NCBI GenBank assembly: GCA_002633005.1 | Contig: NMRA01000628.1 | Coordinates: forward strand, 108,611-164,167 | Direction: 5' to 3' | Origin: Phoronis australis | Taxonomy: Eukaryota > Phoronida > Phoronidae | DNA length: 55,557 nucleotides | Part shown: positions 10,001-25,000 of the stretch, piece after piece | Numbering within the stretch: position 1 is the first letter of the stretch | Layout of the letters: each line of letters begins with the position of its first letter | Made by a program: the position numbers and the translations under genes | The notes under the pieces: model-generated | The model's input: the letters and a program-made list of their open reading frames with translations, nothing else | Database searches by the model: none | What the model was told of the DNA's origin: nothing

Positions 10001-13000
10001 TTCACTTTGCTGTCTTTGAGATGTCAGAAAAGCAAGCTGACTTTAGGTGATGGAATAATATATGCTGTGCTGGTCGCAGGTTAACTGGTATTTTGTTTTA
10101 CAGCTTCTAAGTCGTCCGGCGATGGCAACTCTAGAATATCAGAGTCACAACAGAGGGCGCATTCTAATCAACCATCATACGCAGGAACCTCAGCGCCATC
10201 AGTAAAGCCTGTCAAACTGATTCTTCCTCCTGCACAACAGGAGAAGAAGTTACCTAAAACTCGATTTCACTCTCGCTGGAACGATGATTACAGTGATGAA
10301 GAGGCATCTTCTGTACCAAACGAAGCATCCAGAAGGGAGCCCACTGGGTCCCAGTTATCCCGCACCAATCCTGGCGTGCCACCTCAAGTTACCACGGCCA
10401 ACTACCGGCCTCCCCCTCCAGCAGTTCCTCCAGATTTTGTCTCCAGGCCTCCACCCCCACTTATTCCAATGTCCCAGCCTCCAATGGTTCCGGTGTCGAT
10501 TGCCGCCGTACAACCTCCTGTGGTCTTGACTGGACAGCCGCCGAATGTTTTGCCGCCTAATAATGGCATGCCAAATCCAGGGCGTATTTTATCAAACCCT
10601 GCGCAGTTGGCATTGAATGCGACTCCCCTGACCCAGCCAGGTGCCACTTTACCACCGGGTATGCCATTGGCACACCCCACCGCCCCTCCCCTTCCCTTGT
10701 CTACAATCCCCTCAGTGACCAGTCACCTTGGTAACCTTAATTCCATGGCTTCACTACTACCGGTAGCCAACTCCTCCCTTGGACCAGCACCGTTCAACGT
10801 GCCTCTCCACCAGCCACCTCCACTCACAACAAACCCCCCTCCGTCTATGCTGGTTCCAACACAGGCTGCCTTGATGCCACCCTCCCAGCCAGTTGCATTC
10901 AATGTTCCTCCCCCGTCAGTTCTGCCTAGTGTTCCTGCTCTGCCAACAGTAGCAAGCCAACCACCGTATGGCGGTACTCGCTACCATCCAGTCTTGTTAC
11001 AACAGCCACCAGCACCACGAGCTCCGCTTCAACTAGATGTTACCACTACGGAAAAGAAAGACGTATATGACCCATTCAGTCCAACGACGGATGTACAATC
11101 AAAGTTAGTGTTGTAATTTACATTATTCCAACTTTCTGTAGTGTAATGTTATGTGTATTTTGAATTTCACTGTGATATATATTTATTGAAGGATACACAG
11201 AACATACAAAGAAATAATAACAAACCCAGAAATTTAACATTACACATTTTGTGGTAAACTGTTCTAACTACTAGACAAGAGTAGAGACCTATTTTTGATT
11301 TTCATTGGAGATATTTGTGGACACTGTCTGAGCATACCATCAGTATAACGGAAATATAGTGTGCCAAATTACCAGAGGGTGAAGGCAAGAATTGGACATC
11401 AATGTCATCTTCAGTCCTTGCCTCTTAACTAACATAGGTTCAACTGAAAACTTATAGAAGATTGCTTGAACCACATCTGCAGTATTTTATTATTTTGTTA
11501 TATGCAGTCTTTGTCATTTCTTTCTTAGTTTGCTTTTCTTACTGGTGCTATTACTTTCTTCTGTACTTTTCAGCATCAGTACAACAATAAAATCAAAAAG
11601 CAGGCTTCCTCTTCAGCGAAATGTGTTTGATGAAGCGGAGCTAAAAATAGGTAAGAACAAGTCGTGCTCTTAATAGTGTATTTTGTGTAGTTATTCGTAC
11701 ACTTTGTTTTGAAGTAAAGGGAAGCTGGGCTTATCGTTTTGTCTCTGCGTAACACCTTGTATTTGTCGAGGCATGAATCATAGATTAAATTTATGTAGGA
11801 CCTTAGAAAAACGTCGAAATTTGGATGACTATGGAGCATCAAATCTGTCAAATGGCTGGTGAGGTTCATTATGTATCTTCCGTATACTATGCTCAATGCA
11901 CTGTTCCACAGTGTGAACTGTTTTAAAAATGCTTCACTGTTGCAGGAGTGGCTATCAATAATTGTCTTTGATTATTCGCATGAGAAAAGTCAAAAGTTGC
12001 GTAAAATGATACTTTGCAAAACCGTAACAGCATTTCTTGATTTCATCTTGAACCCTTTTTTTCAAACAAAGTTTGATCACGTTATTGATACTGTTGTGTT
12101 GCTATAAGTGTATCTTTCTTTTTGCTAAATTTTAACATCAGGTTTTCTGCTTTCGGAAAATATATTTTCTCCAAGTTAAAATTCAGTATTTAGTTGTGGA
12201 GGTATGTTGCTAAATACACAGTCAGACGTGTTGATAAGGTCCTACATACGTTTTTAAACGGTAGCAAACTCGGTTTGGCCTATTTACAGGTACTTAAAAT
12301 GACTTTCCCAAAACATTGGTTTGTAACCCAATATAACCCTAAAAGGTTTGGAGCAAAATTTGAAAAGTTCATACAATTTCTGCTAAACGGGCAAGCGTGA
12401 CTTACGCTTTAGGTAGTTTATACGATAACTGAGGGGAGACAACCTATATGTGACACACTGAGCATGAGTTTTTAGTTGAATCCTGCTTTCATCATTCAAG
12501 TGGGATACCCCTGGTGCATTAGGACATGACAGAGTCAGGGAAACAAGATTTAGTACCCTTTTAACTTAATTTAATTAGGAATAACATTTACTGGATTATT
12601 TCCGTACACTTCATTTCTGCTGTTTCATATTAGTAGCTGGTAACTCTGAACTGCAGTTCATCACTTTGGAAAGTCGTGCACACATTCCAAGTCCTGTAGT
12701 TTTTTGTTAGTAAGTACCATTTGTCTCGCCTGTAAATACAACACAACCGTGCTCGAATCTGAATTCTAAAACGCCTGGCTTCCCATCTTATATCCGCGTC
12801 AGAGTACTTTGCTATGATTGGTTGGGACTAGTGTACTGAGAGGCCTGCTTCTAGTCTCTCCCCCAGCGGATGTCCGCATGAGACTCGCCATTGACGCCAT
12901 GGCAAGGAACGTCGTCGACAGAGGGCCGGAGTTTGAGCAGAGCACTATGGAGAAAGTGGGGATGGAGGACCCCAACTACAGGTGAGGAACTCGAGAACTG

Positions 13001-16000
13001 GAGTTTACTGGAAGACTGGCAAAGCAATGTCAAGTTAGCTTGATAATAACATGTCTATGTTGTCCATTGTTAAATATTGACCAAGACTCCAGTTGCTCAC
13101 TTAAAGCTTTTGCAGCATTGTTCTTAGATCCTTTCAAGAATATAAACATGATGATTTTGGTAATTAGGTTGATGCAAAATGGAAAAAAATTCTCTAATTG
13201 TCTGTGCTTCTGTTATTTTAGCTGTAAAGATTGAGCAAATTTCTCTCACCAGATGGCTCAATTTCAGGTTTTTGTTTGATGAAAGCTCTAAAGAACACAG
13301 ATACTACCAACAGAAAGTTCGAGAGCTGCAGAGAGAATCAAAATTCAAGCCAGCCTGGAAAGCAACCAAGGGCAGCTCTAGTGGAGGTGGTAATGAGGCC
13401 GATACAGAGGAGGCAGACGGCAGTGAATGGGACTGGGCTAAAGGTACACGGCAAAAGAAGAAAAAGCGGAAGAGTCGTTGGGGTCCACAAGACTCTGCTT
13501 CTCCTCAGATACCGCCACCAGATGTCGCCAGTCTTGGGGCCCCTGGTGTAGTGATCGCTCCGCAGTTGGGAGTAAGAGGTAAGATGGAAAATAAGGCAAG
13601 CTTGCTCCAGTTTTGTGTAAGCCCCATGTCTGTTTTGTCTTGACACCCTATGCAGTAATAGTTGCTTAAAAGGTCTCCAGATTTTGAGAACCAGCTTCCT
13701 CTACTGAATAACGAGCATCAAAGGGGTTCTCAAAATGCGACTCCTGTAAGTAACTAGTGCTATGTATGCGATAGTATAACTGTCCAATCATAATACAATA
13801 ACGGATTTGTGTTAATCGCGGTTCTGGTTTATGTATTTCATTTTCAATCTGTGTAATGATTTACCTTTCCACCAATGACTAGTTTGTTTATACACGTGCC
13901 TGTCATTTCATAGTTCCGTTATTGCAGACTCTGATGAAATTGATACACCACCAAATCCTAATTTACACACTACACGTTTGTGTAGAGCCCCTCCCCCATG
14001 TAGTCAATGATCTGGTTTAGCCGTCCCTTCTCTTTGCTACCATGTGCCAGTAAAGTTGTGAGGTTAAAAAGTGGTATGAGATTGTTGGCGTGTTGGATGC
14101 AAATACTGTAACAGTTGTTGTGAACGGCTGATATTGAATCAAGCCATTTTATTTCCTGGAACGATTACTAGCGAGAGAGGAAAAGATGGTTTATGACTGT
14201 ACATGTAGCAGTAATTCAGACTGATGTCAGGGTTTTGAAGCAATCTGTTCTCCATCTGGTACTTATAATACTAAGCTATGCACTTTGCATGAAGGCCAGC
14301 TTATTGAATGTAGTCAACAGCATAAGAATTTGACCATTCTTCCCAAGCCCACTTACCATATTCGCCCTAATAACCGCCCAAGGCACTTAAATATTTTGTT
14401 TCGGGGGGCCATTGTAACCCAATGCAGTTGAAATCCGGTCTCCGAAACAGGTGAAATCGGAAGATAAAATTCATCATGTTTACATTGAATTATTTCTGTA
14501 ATGTATCTGTAACCTATGAAAGACTTTCTACAAAATCGTGGTGCATTGCTATCAAACTTTGTGCTGTTAAATTACGATCATTTTACAGAAAATTGTGCTG
14601 AACTCCCAGGGCCAAAACTCGCCGACTGACTGCCTCACAATCGTCGATATGGCGACTTGAATGATTGAATAAAAATACAGTTTCGACTCAACAAACTACC
14701 TGAAATTCTCCTTAAGTTTTCCAAATAGCGTCCCTAAGATTTTTAAGTTCCCGTGGATGCAGGATTAACGGCAGGTTTAAGTTCAAATCTGTGCTACATC
14801 GTGCAGCGCTGATAACCCACATTTCTGAAGTAGTATAAAGCTAACTGCAGTACAATTGTTGAAGCGTATCAAAAATCATGATGTAACAGCGAAAAATCTC
14901 CCGTCAAAATTTTTTCAATTTTCTACAACATACTATGTGTTAATTAGCTTAACTCTTAGACCTGCTGTTTACCGTTCATTTGCCTAGTACCAACAATGCC
15001 TAGTGGCCAGACGCTGGCCAAACAAGTGACTGGCGGTAGTAGCCTGGATACGGAGCAGATGAAACAGCTTCAGCAACAGAAAGAGGTAACGTGGCCCGTA
15101 GTATTGTTTATGTTTACTCTCATCTTACCATCCTCACTCTTAGATGTATACCGGGTAGGAAAGTAAAGCTTATTCGTTTATTTTCGTGTGATGCCTAATA
15201 GCTTTGTGCGAGTAGGTATAGGCAACTGTATAAATCGATGAAAGGATGTAAATTAAATTTTCTTATTTCTTCAGTCAAACGCTCTTGTTTTTGTACCAAA
15301 AATGTTCTGCTAAAAACTAAATCCTGTTGGCAGACTTTCAGTTTTTAACAAAATTTTGTCTGAAGCAAAGATGAGACCATTTTCCCAGTTTCGTCAGGTT
15401 AAAATTAAAAATGCTTTGAGTTGTGCATATAAATACGGTCAGTCTCTGATGCAGAAGCAACTTAGATATTCACTTGTCAGTCATTGTGATTGATACACTG
15501 TCGAACGTTTCATTGTTTGTCCTTATGTCACTACTCACTGCACCATATTCCCACAATGCCACTCTAACTGTTAGTGTGCAGTTTTTTTAAAATTTCTTCA
15601 ATTTCAGACATACAAAATCGCTAAAATTTCTATGTTTGTATTTTTCAAAAGCTTACCACCTTGTTAGAATTGGTAAAAATTTCACCACGTTGTTTAATAA
15701 TGGCAACGTCATACAAACCATGCTTAAAGCAAAGTAAATTTTCCTGAAAAGTTAAATGTTGTTGAGAATTTTGACAAAATTGAATTTAAACTGCCCCCAA
15801 TTGAAGAATTTTCATTGTACCCACAATTCTACGCACAAATCATAGATCTAGACTCACTATTGTCCATTGCTGCCTGTGAAGTTTTTTGGTTGCATACCAA
15901 GGTGCATTGGAGACAATAAGAACTGAATGCAGTAATTGTCCTCAAAGGTTGCACTTTGCACCTCTAACTCTGTTCAATGTCTATTATTTTGGAAACTAGG

Positions 16001-19000
16001 ACTCAGTCACTTACAGCACTATGGGTTATTCCGCCTAATTAGGTCAGTCATTTTACCTGTTTACGTCAGCCATGCCGTGGGTTTTTCTGCTTAACCAGGT
16101 CAGTCATACCATAAGTTTCTCTACCTAAAATTCATGACGAAAACACTGAAGGAAACCGGGCACTTAAAAACCCTTTGAAAGTTATCCATCTTGTTGGTGA
16201 CACCGATGTATGTAGCGGACGTGTGCTTGTGGTTTGAGGCAACTGATACTCGAGCCTTTTGTTCTAATTGACCATTCTGGTCCTTCAGATGTGCTGGTAC
16301 TGCCTTGTTGTCGTACATTTGACAAAAGATCTGTGGCTTGTAAAAAAGTGTCCAGTTCACGTCGCTGCCACCACCTCACTCTGCTTCTGGGGATAGATCC
16401 CGTTGGGACACTTTAAGTCCTTTGTGGATAGGGTTTCACATGTTTACTCCTTACATTAATTTTGTTTCTTATTGGATGACCGGGATACTTGACCTTCCAC
16501 AGTTGCAACAAATGTATGACATGATCATGTCGAAGAAGCGTGCTGCTGAGCAGGCGGCCATGGCCAACATAGCTGGTCGAAAGGTCAAGGCCAAATATGA
16601 GTACGACTCCGATGAAGAGACAGAGGGAGGAACGTGGGAACACAAGAACAGAGTAGCTGAGATGGAGGCTACGAGGGGTGAGGCAGTTTAGTACTTTTAA
16701 TAGAAGCTGGACAATGTCAAAATATTGTAGTGCAAAAAAGTGACAAAAAACAGTTCATTACTACAAAAACTAGTTTCGAAGTGTTCCAGTCTGTCTAGTC
16801 TAAATAAAGCAATTGACCTATCACTAAGATTTCGAGTGATGACTTAACCCTTATCCTGCGCTAGGCGAGGTCAGCCGACAAGCCAATTATCCTATTAAAA
16901 TGCGTTGGGTGTACTCAATCGCCTATAATAAGCTACGGCTAGACTGCGCAAGGAGGGTGTACTCACCCCAGGACACTGGTGTTTTTCATTCAGAAATTGT
17001 GAAAGCCCCGTATGCTGTTTATATATGTGAGCATGCGCATTCCACAGTTCATAGTTTCCTGTACATTTTTCTGATTTACAACATATGGCTGTGGTGAGTT
17101 GTTGCCGAGATATTTGAAAGTTTACGCAAGTTTTATCTTGGCTGGTGCCAAACGTGGTAAGATGACTGTTGACCAGTTTCTTGAGGAAGTGTTCATGGAC
17201 TCAGATAGTGAAAACAAGCTGGAATTGGCACTCAAAGTGACGGTGACAGTGACTGGGAAACTAATACAACAGTCACAAGTAATGCAGATTCTATCGATTC
17301 GGATCTCAGTGCNTATTGAGTTGAGAAACTGTAACCCCTGACAACGGAGTGAGTGGACAATATCAGTACATCAGAGCAGGTAAGAAAAAGGCTAATCATT
17401 CGTTATATCTTAGGAACGAAACATCAATGATCTTGTAGTGGAACCAATTTAGCCTGATCCTTTGGAACGTATGATATCATATGGACCTCGGGAGAACTTT
17501 TTTCCTCAGTTCACACCATCTCGTATCACTGTCAGAATCAGTACATCCTCACTGCCACGTTGTGGGCTTCTTAGCCTCGCAACATCCTTTGGTTATATTT
17601 TGAAGCTTTACAATGATGCACAACTTAATGTTTTTTTAGTCTAGTACGTAAACAACAGCAGATGGCTTGACTGTTTGCTAACCTCCATGACACCGCGGGC
17701 ACTGTCCCTTGCTGTTTTCCAGAATTCAAGTTTACCTTTATGACATCTGTCAACGCATTATTTGTGAATTGCACTGGCGAAGAAGCCACAAATATTGCAG
17801 GAGGTGACTGAAGTTCTCATAAACGTTTTGATTGAACTTTGTTTTAATTGCTTTTTGTCTTTATAGACTGGGCTCAGGAGCTAACAGACATGGGCCGTGG
17901 TAAACACCACATTGGCGACTTTCTGCCTCCAGATGAACTGGAAAGATTCATGGAGACGTTCCAGGTCAGTATTTATCTTTGTCAATGAGGGGCCCTTCAA
18001 AGGTTGTGTGCCTGGGCACTCATCTGATAGGCAATAGGTGTAGGAGTTTTGTTGAACTTTTTAGAACCATGTTATGATGTCATCCAAAGTTACCTTCCAA
18101 GTGAAGTCTGTCATTTGACACCATTATGACATTTTGGACCCAGTGTGACAGCATGTCTATTCAATTTTCCGGGTCCAAATTGCATGGTCTACTGACACAT
18201 CATCACTAAACATTCGAATAAAGAGCCCATAACAACAAGATTGAAAGCAGGGCTCGGTGCTCAGCATATTGTCAACTCACCGAATGCAACTTGGCGAAAT
18301 TCCAATATTGCAAAGTGGAAAATGAGCTTGCCAAAAAGAATGCCTCCATGTGCAGCAGTGGAACGGTCCTGGCCTTCACAAGTGACAGTCAAATTTAAAA
18401 CGAGGATGTTTGGTGTGATGGCTGAAAGGAGATGGTGGCCGATTTCCCGTTCAGCTCTTAGTTCAGGTGGAGGTAGAGAATCAGAAAGCATTTACGCATC
18501 CGTCATGGTCGCTGCAAGGGCTGATTTACTTTGACGCAAGAATGTTGCAAGTAATTCTAGCGTATTTATGTGTGCAGCTTTGCTTGTAGTGCCTGACAAT
18601 ACACTGCCAAGACTTGCGTGATCTTGCGTTTTTACGAGTGTTCTTCATCCATGGAATGGCACTGGTTATTGCAGAACACTTCTGTTTACTTCCTGCTGTA
18701 ATTTGACTGCTTAGGGTGACAGATTTACTGATTTTAAGAAATAATTTTATTTGGGAGAATGTTATTAAATAATTTCAATGTTTGGAAGTCTCTAAAAATT
18801 GAAAACAAACTGCAGTTGGTTACGTAATTTTTTAGTGACCTGTTATCAACTTGCAAAAATCCAACACCTTTGTGATGATGTATGATTTTTCCGTGTCGCC
18901 AAACAAAATCTGATGTCAAACTGGCAAGCTGCAGGATGTCTAATGAAGTCCCAACCTTATTCTATAGAAACCAATGGAGGCGTCCGTTCAAACATGCGTT

Positions 19001-22000
19001 GTTTTTATTGTAGGTGACTGCAAACTATAAATCTTGGACGCTAGTAATATCAGTAATGTGCGAGAATAGTTCATTGTAATATGCCGGACATTTTCTGAGG
19101 TCCTATTTTACCTAACCTCAATTCTCCTTATCTTATAACTTCTTGTGTTATTGTCAAGACCCACAATTGAAAACCACGTGACCCACATCAATTGGGGACC
19201 CATCTTGTGCTGCACAATGTCAGCAAACCGGTGTCTTGTCGGTGTCTTGTTTATGTCTTGTCTTTTTTTCCAAGTGCTACCCTTGTACATGTAAGTCACA
19301 GCCGAAGTGGTTTCTTATTTTCCTTTAGGCGCTGAAAGAAGGTCGTGAACCAGACCTGTCTGACTATAAACAATTCAAGATCACGTGTGAGAATGTGGGA
19401 TACCAGATGCTACAGAAGATGGGATGGCAAGAGGGGTCAGGCCTTGGGTCCGAGGGGCAGGGCATCACTGCTCCCGTCAACAAGTGAGTTCTGTTGGGGA
19501 TGCACAGACGGCAGTTCTGTTAGTTGCATAGAGATGAAGTTTACTTTCTGAACAATTGCATAAAATTGGGATAATCGCCAGGTTTAGGGGAAACCCTGGG
19601 AAATTTCAGTTGAGAAGTGGCTTAGGATTAGTTGGATATTCGTTGAAATCGTGCTAAATTGTGAATTCCGTGAAAAACATTTAACCTTACAGGGCTCGAC
19701 ATAATGAGCTGCAGGTCGCATTTGCAACCTGAAATTTGGAAATGCTAGCTGAGATTTTTGATAGCTCGTATCAAGTCGCAAAATGCATCCTGGTATTTCC
19801 GAAGTCTGTGAGCTGAATTTTTACACTTGGCAGATAACTGACAAAATATAAAGCAACTCGTTTGAATCCAACTGTGATTTGGTTGTTGCCAAATCAAGTT
19901 CAAAAGAACACTAACCGAGAGCAGCCCTCCCGATGACTTGTAAGCATGTCGTGTGAATATGAGATAATGCAGAATCGATCTTTGATGCATTTCATTGGCT
20001 AACACTTTCGGCTACTTTTGCAAGTTTCTGGATGCGCCAAAGAAAGTTTATCACCACGTGATAAAACGTCAAAAAACAGCGCTCTTTTACTAATTCTTAA
20101 ACAATCAACTTGCCAAACTTTGTGGTAGAAAAACGTATTTATTTTTCACGCAAGGTGTGATGTTATTATCAAATATCCCCGACAGTATATCACTGATATT
20201 GGACTACGGCACTGGTCGGTCCCATTGTTAGCGCGCAAGTGTTGGCAGACTATCGTGACGTAGAAATGTGCATCTCGTTTTCTATCGCAAGACAGGAAAC
20301 GTGAAAATGGCAGCCTTATTAATTGCCAAAACATGGCCACGTGTCCACTTTCAGCAAAGTTGTTTTTGAGTCACCAAGAAATTTTCAAACCCTTTACTTG
20401 TTGCTGGGGCTACGTTCGCGGAATATGAGTAGTCAGTCACATGTTGTTGCCAATGGAAAATGTAGGCGATTCAAGTGCCTGAACTCACAAGTGCGCACTA
20501 CTCCAAAGCTGCAAATCAAAAGATAACGGCGACAGTCCAAAATGAAAGAGTATAACGGCTTGGCTCTGTTAAGCACCCGGGACAATGAACCTAACAGATT
20601 CCTGGCGGTTATAAAAGACCCGATACTTTACGATATTCCCCGTGACTGATGTAACCCAGTACTGATGTTTTCCTGTTCCGATGTTTCAGCGGGTCGATGT
20701 TCCCTAGACTCAATGTTCTATGCCCGTAGCCAGTTTTTGCAACAAAATGGGTAGATGCGAAATTGTGGTTAGCGAACTTTTTATTCTTCTCTTCGTACAC
20801 CCCGCCAATTTTTTGCTCCCCGGACCACAGCGTAAAGTTTTCCTACTCCAATAGAAAGAAAAGTTCCGTCTGAAGCGGGCAAATAAAAATATTATTCCGG
20901 GTGATTAAAAAAGGTGCAGTGTAGGTGGTGACGATAGCCAGAAAAGCAACACTACTAGATGGAGTTTGCCTCGAAAATTCCTATTATAATAACATTTCTT
21001 ACAAGTTACTATGGCAGTCTTTCAATCTCTTATTGCCGCAAAACACTCAGATTACCGTTAACGATTATGCTCACGCATGCACCTACTAACTGCCTTTGAA
21101 GTGTTTCTTAATAAGCACTCATTGCTCTTCTAAGCGTTCCCCTCAATTTTTGAGAATTTCAAATTAAGCGCCCACAGTTCAGGCTAGCGCCCATCATTTC
21201 GCACTAAAACAACACTAGTGGCAGATTTAGAGGGGGCCAAGATGGCCATGCCCCCCCCTAAAATTCTCCCAGATTCAATTTGGTAATTCGGGGTGTAAGT
21301 GTCTGATTGGCAAAATCCTGGCTAATACTCTGCACGCCCCCCCCCCCCCAACTCAACATCCTGGATCCGCTCTGGTCAAGGTTTTGCAGCACTAGCTGGA
21401 GCATAGAACAGACATTAGGTAGTAGGTTTTGTTTGAGTAGACTTGAGTACCTGCGCTGAAATTAATAAAGTGATTAACTCGAACCAGTCTTCACTCTTAT
21501 CATCACACTGAAAGCTCCTAAACACCGGTCAGGGATAACCTGTGTCCGCCCATCCGCTGAGTAAATCGTGACATGTTCATTATAAAATTTGCAAACAGAT
21601 GCCTACCGACTAAGTATAAAACACATAAAAAGACGAATATTGGAAATATTGCCTGAAAATTCTGAGGATAACGGGGTCAAAGAAGCAAAAACACAGAAAA
21701 CTTACCCAATTTGAGCGTGCAAATCTCAGCTGAAGCCAAATTTTAGACTAGTTGTAAGTTTGACTTAATAGTAGAATATATAGTTTTATGATGGACATAT
21801 GTCGCCAAAACTACCCTCCAACTTATGTCTACATGCAGCAATGACCCAATGTTTACAGCCACCTCAGACAAAGGGAGCACTTGCAGCAGGCACAACTTAT
21901 CAGTGAAAATCATCTTGATATCTAAAGTGCTCAAAATTGTTTTTCAAAGATTTGGTTCGCACATAGAATGTAATAAAATTAAAATATTTGGTTTTCCTGT

Positions 22001-25000
22001 GAATAACCTTTTTCTTAAGAAGTCCTGCAGTTACTACTGTTGTCACCAAAGGAAAAATGGCTGCCGAGGAAGATGAAGCAGTGAGTGTTCATTGGAGTCT
22101 TTATGTTAATCTGGTTAGTGGGACTTCAATGGAGTACCCAAACTAGCGAGCAGTTGAAACATTAGCTAAATCTAATAAGTGGATAACAGGTCTTCTGAAA
22201 CATTTTAACTTGGGCCTCGTCCCCTTCGGTGTTCAATGTTGATGAATAACATAAAGCCTCCTCTTATTGTCTGTACAATCCTGTCAGCTATGAAGCAGCA
22301 CGCGGAAGTTCGCGTGGTACGACCCGATGATTACATGAAGCGCGTTGAACGGGAAGCAAATTCAGAATGATTACTAAATTAGTTATCCTTGTAGTTAGCA
22401 ATGGTACCAGTAGCTGCGGTTGTCCACCTATATCCTGTCCTTAACGGAGAGGCTGGGGCTGGACATTTTCGGCGTTGGATCGAACCCCTACGATTTTTAC
22501 AATTAGAAGCTAAACTTGTAAGAATTGATGATGTTTCAGTGAATTTAATTGCAGCCTTATATAATAAAATTAAACTCATTGCTTGGAAAAGTTGTCTTTG
22601 CACTTCCTTGGTGTTTTTAGTTTCCAGTAGTATTAAGCAATGAATTTTTGGTCTTCAAAACTGAATTGATTGCTTGTCCTTATTCGCATGCACTTCATGA
22701 CTGACGTACTAACGTTAAAAATAAAATGGAACAATTCAGTTGGCCCGCGCAGAATCTCGGTGATCCACTGGAACTGAATTTGAACTCCACGCGTTCAGGA
22801 AGTGTACATTTTCGGGACACGCTATCGACCGTTTCCCCAGCCAATAGAAACTGGACAAAGAATGACTATAATAATATAAAGTTTTCCCGAAACTGGATCA
22901 CAACAAAACGAATCTTGACCTTAAAGCCAGTGCAGACCACCGGCACGAGCTGTTTCAAGTGAATCATAGCTGAGCTGACCAGTAACTACATGTAGCTTTA
23001 GTTCATCGGGAATTTCGTATCTACTCTGGACCTGCAAGCGCAGAGTACTGTTGTTATGGTTTCACACTGCTATATCTCAGCTACATGAGGCAGCTTCTCG
23101 CTACCGGCCCGTGTACTGGTCCTAGGCCCATTCTTACCTCTCCTTGTTGGTTCACGGTTACTCAACTCGTTCTTGGTTCATCGGTTACTCAACTCTTGAT
23201 GGCTTCATCCCCAGGATTGTCCCTGGGCGGATCCAGGATTTTAAGTTGGGGAGGGGGCAGGGCAGAGTATTAACCAGAGTTTTACCCGTCAGAAATTCGC
23301 ACCCCCGATTTGCCACAATGGNCCCCCCCGCCTCCCCCAATATTTTTCCTTCCTACGGGCCTGCTAGAGAAAACTTGTATCCTAACGCGCAAGTACGTTC
23401 ATATAGGATGTGAGCCGCCTCGTGAACAGTCTAAGTGAAGTGTTTGAAAAATCCGGAGAAAAAGTGAAAGAAACTTAGGAATTTGATGCGTATGGGATAA
23501 ATACAAATCGTACCTCCGTTGGCGTAGATGAAGTAATATCCATCCATACCCGGAATAATGTCTCTTGGGATATTACTTGAGCAACGCCACTCTTGGAACG
23601 TTTTGTGTATGTCGGTTCAATTGAATGCAGTCAACGTTGCGTAGTACAAGAGAACGTCTGTGTACATATGTATTTATTTGATAACGATTTTCTTACCCTG
23701 CACAGTTTTCATGCATTTTTAAAGGCGATTCTTGGAAAGAGTATAATCTGAAACGCGACTGTTGTGATGTCGGTTGAATTAAATGTAACCAACCGTGCAT
23801 GTATTTATCTCATTTATTTGTGATAACGATTCTTTACTTAGCATTGAGAACAACAATGTCGAGGCATAGTTTTCCAAGCATTTTTCCATGACGATTCATG
23901 GAAAGAACGCTACTGACAGCCTGCACTTGTCAGATATTGTCACTCAACAGGAGATGTTTGTATGCATTTATAGAAAACTTTTATTAACCGTATGGAGATA
24001 AGAAAGTGCGTGATCTAGTTTTTGAAATCAGGCACATTTTCATGTCTCATTAATATCGGGAAGGCAAAGAATTTCAGATCAAGCATCCACGGGTATTTGT
24101 CCAGTTTATAAAACGTTTTGACGCCGGTGTTGCAGCCCACAGCACAACACATAATACTTCGTTAGCATAGGAAGAACGAATAGAGTAATGCAACCGAGAA
24201 ACACTTGTTTGTTAAGAATCAGACTGCAACAAATAAGATGTGGAACCCCAGTGACTCGAAAACGAGGCAGCAAATGTTTACGGCATTGTGAGTAAATACA
24301 GCTAGATTCGAGTGCCGCTGTGTAATCCGCGACGGCCCTATCGCCATGAACCGCAAGTACATGTACATGTATATAGTACTAACTGTATGTTTTTAATTCT
24401 ACTAGTTATGTGTGCTTCGACCGTACAGTTAATAGTGGAAAGTGATCGAGAAACAATGCTATAAACTTCAGCACGTGCTTTATACTCAAGAAAATAACCC
24501 GGTTATAAATCCTGATGGTTAACGGAGTGATACAGTGACTTATTCAGTTCTGACATTGGCGTTATGTTGAACTCGGGAGACAATTTGTGTGCGTTAAAAT
24601 GTTACTCTTCGTTATCCGTAGGATTCACAAAGGATTGTAGGTGATACTTAAACTAAGACCGTGAATTATTTTTAGAAATGCCGTTGCTTGAGAGAACGCT
24701 TGTCGGCAGTCCCGCCGGTTTCCGGCTGTAGCGCAGCTTAGAAAACTCTAAAAAAGGTTACTCAGCTACTTGGAAATTTGAACACGCATCTTAGCCGAGT
24801 ACAGAGATTTCATCGCTTACTTGTCTCCGAGCCAGTTCTAACTGTCGTGTTGTCTTTTACGCTGGCATTTTCCTCCGCGATAATTCTACGTTTCAGGCAC
24901 TCACTGACGCCTTGTTATGCGAGGCGACCTAGTAATTTTATAAGCACATCCTCGTGATGGTCACGTGACGCGACAACTCATCTCTGATTCCGGCAAGTGT

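Noticed and set aside
10402-10680. 92-codon minus-strand Gly-rich frame
   Set aside because: Shadow of the Pro-rich SUGP1 exon 4 on the opposite strand.
13338-13646. 102-codon minus-strand frame
   Set aside because: Antisense shadow of SUGP1 exon 7.
18241-18534. 97-codon frame overlapping the Cys-rich segment
   Set aside because: Different frame from the cysteine-patterned reading; no recognisable features.
22470-22490. Isolated B-box-like GGGTTCGATCC on the minus strand
   Set aside because: No A box at a suitable distance and no cloverleaf.
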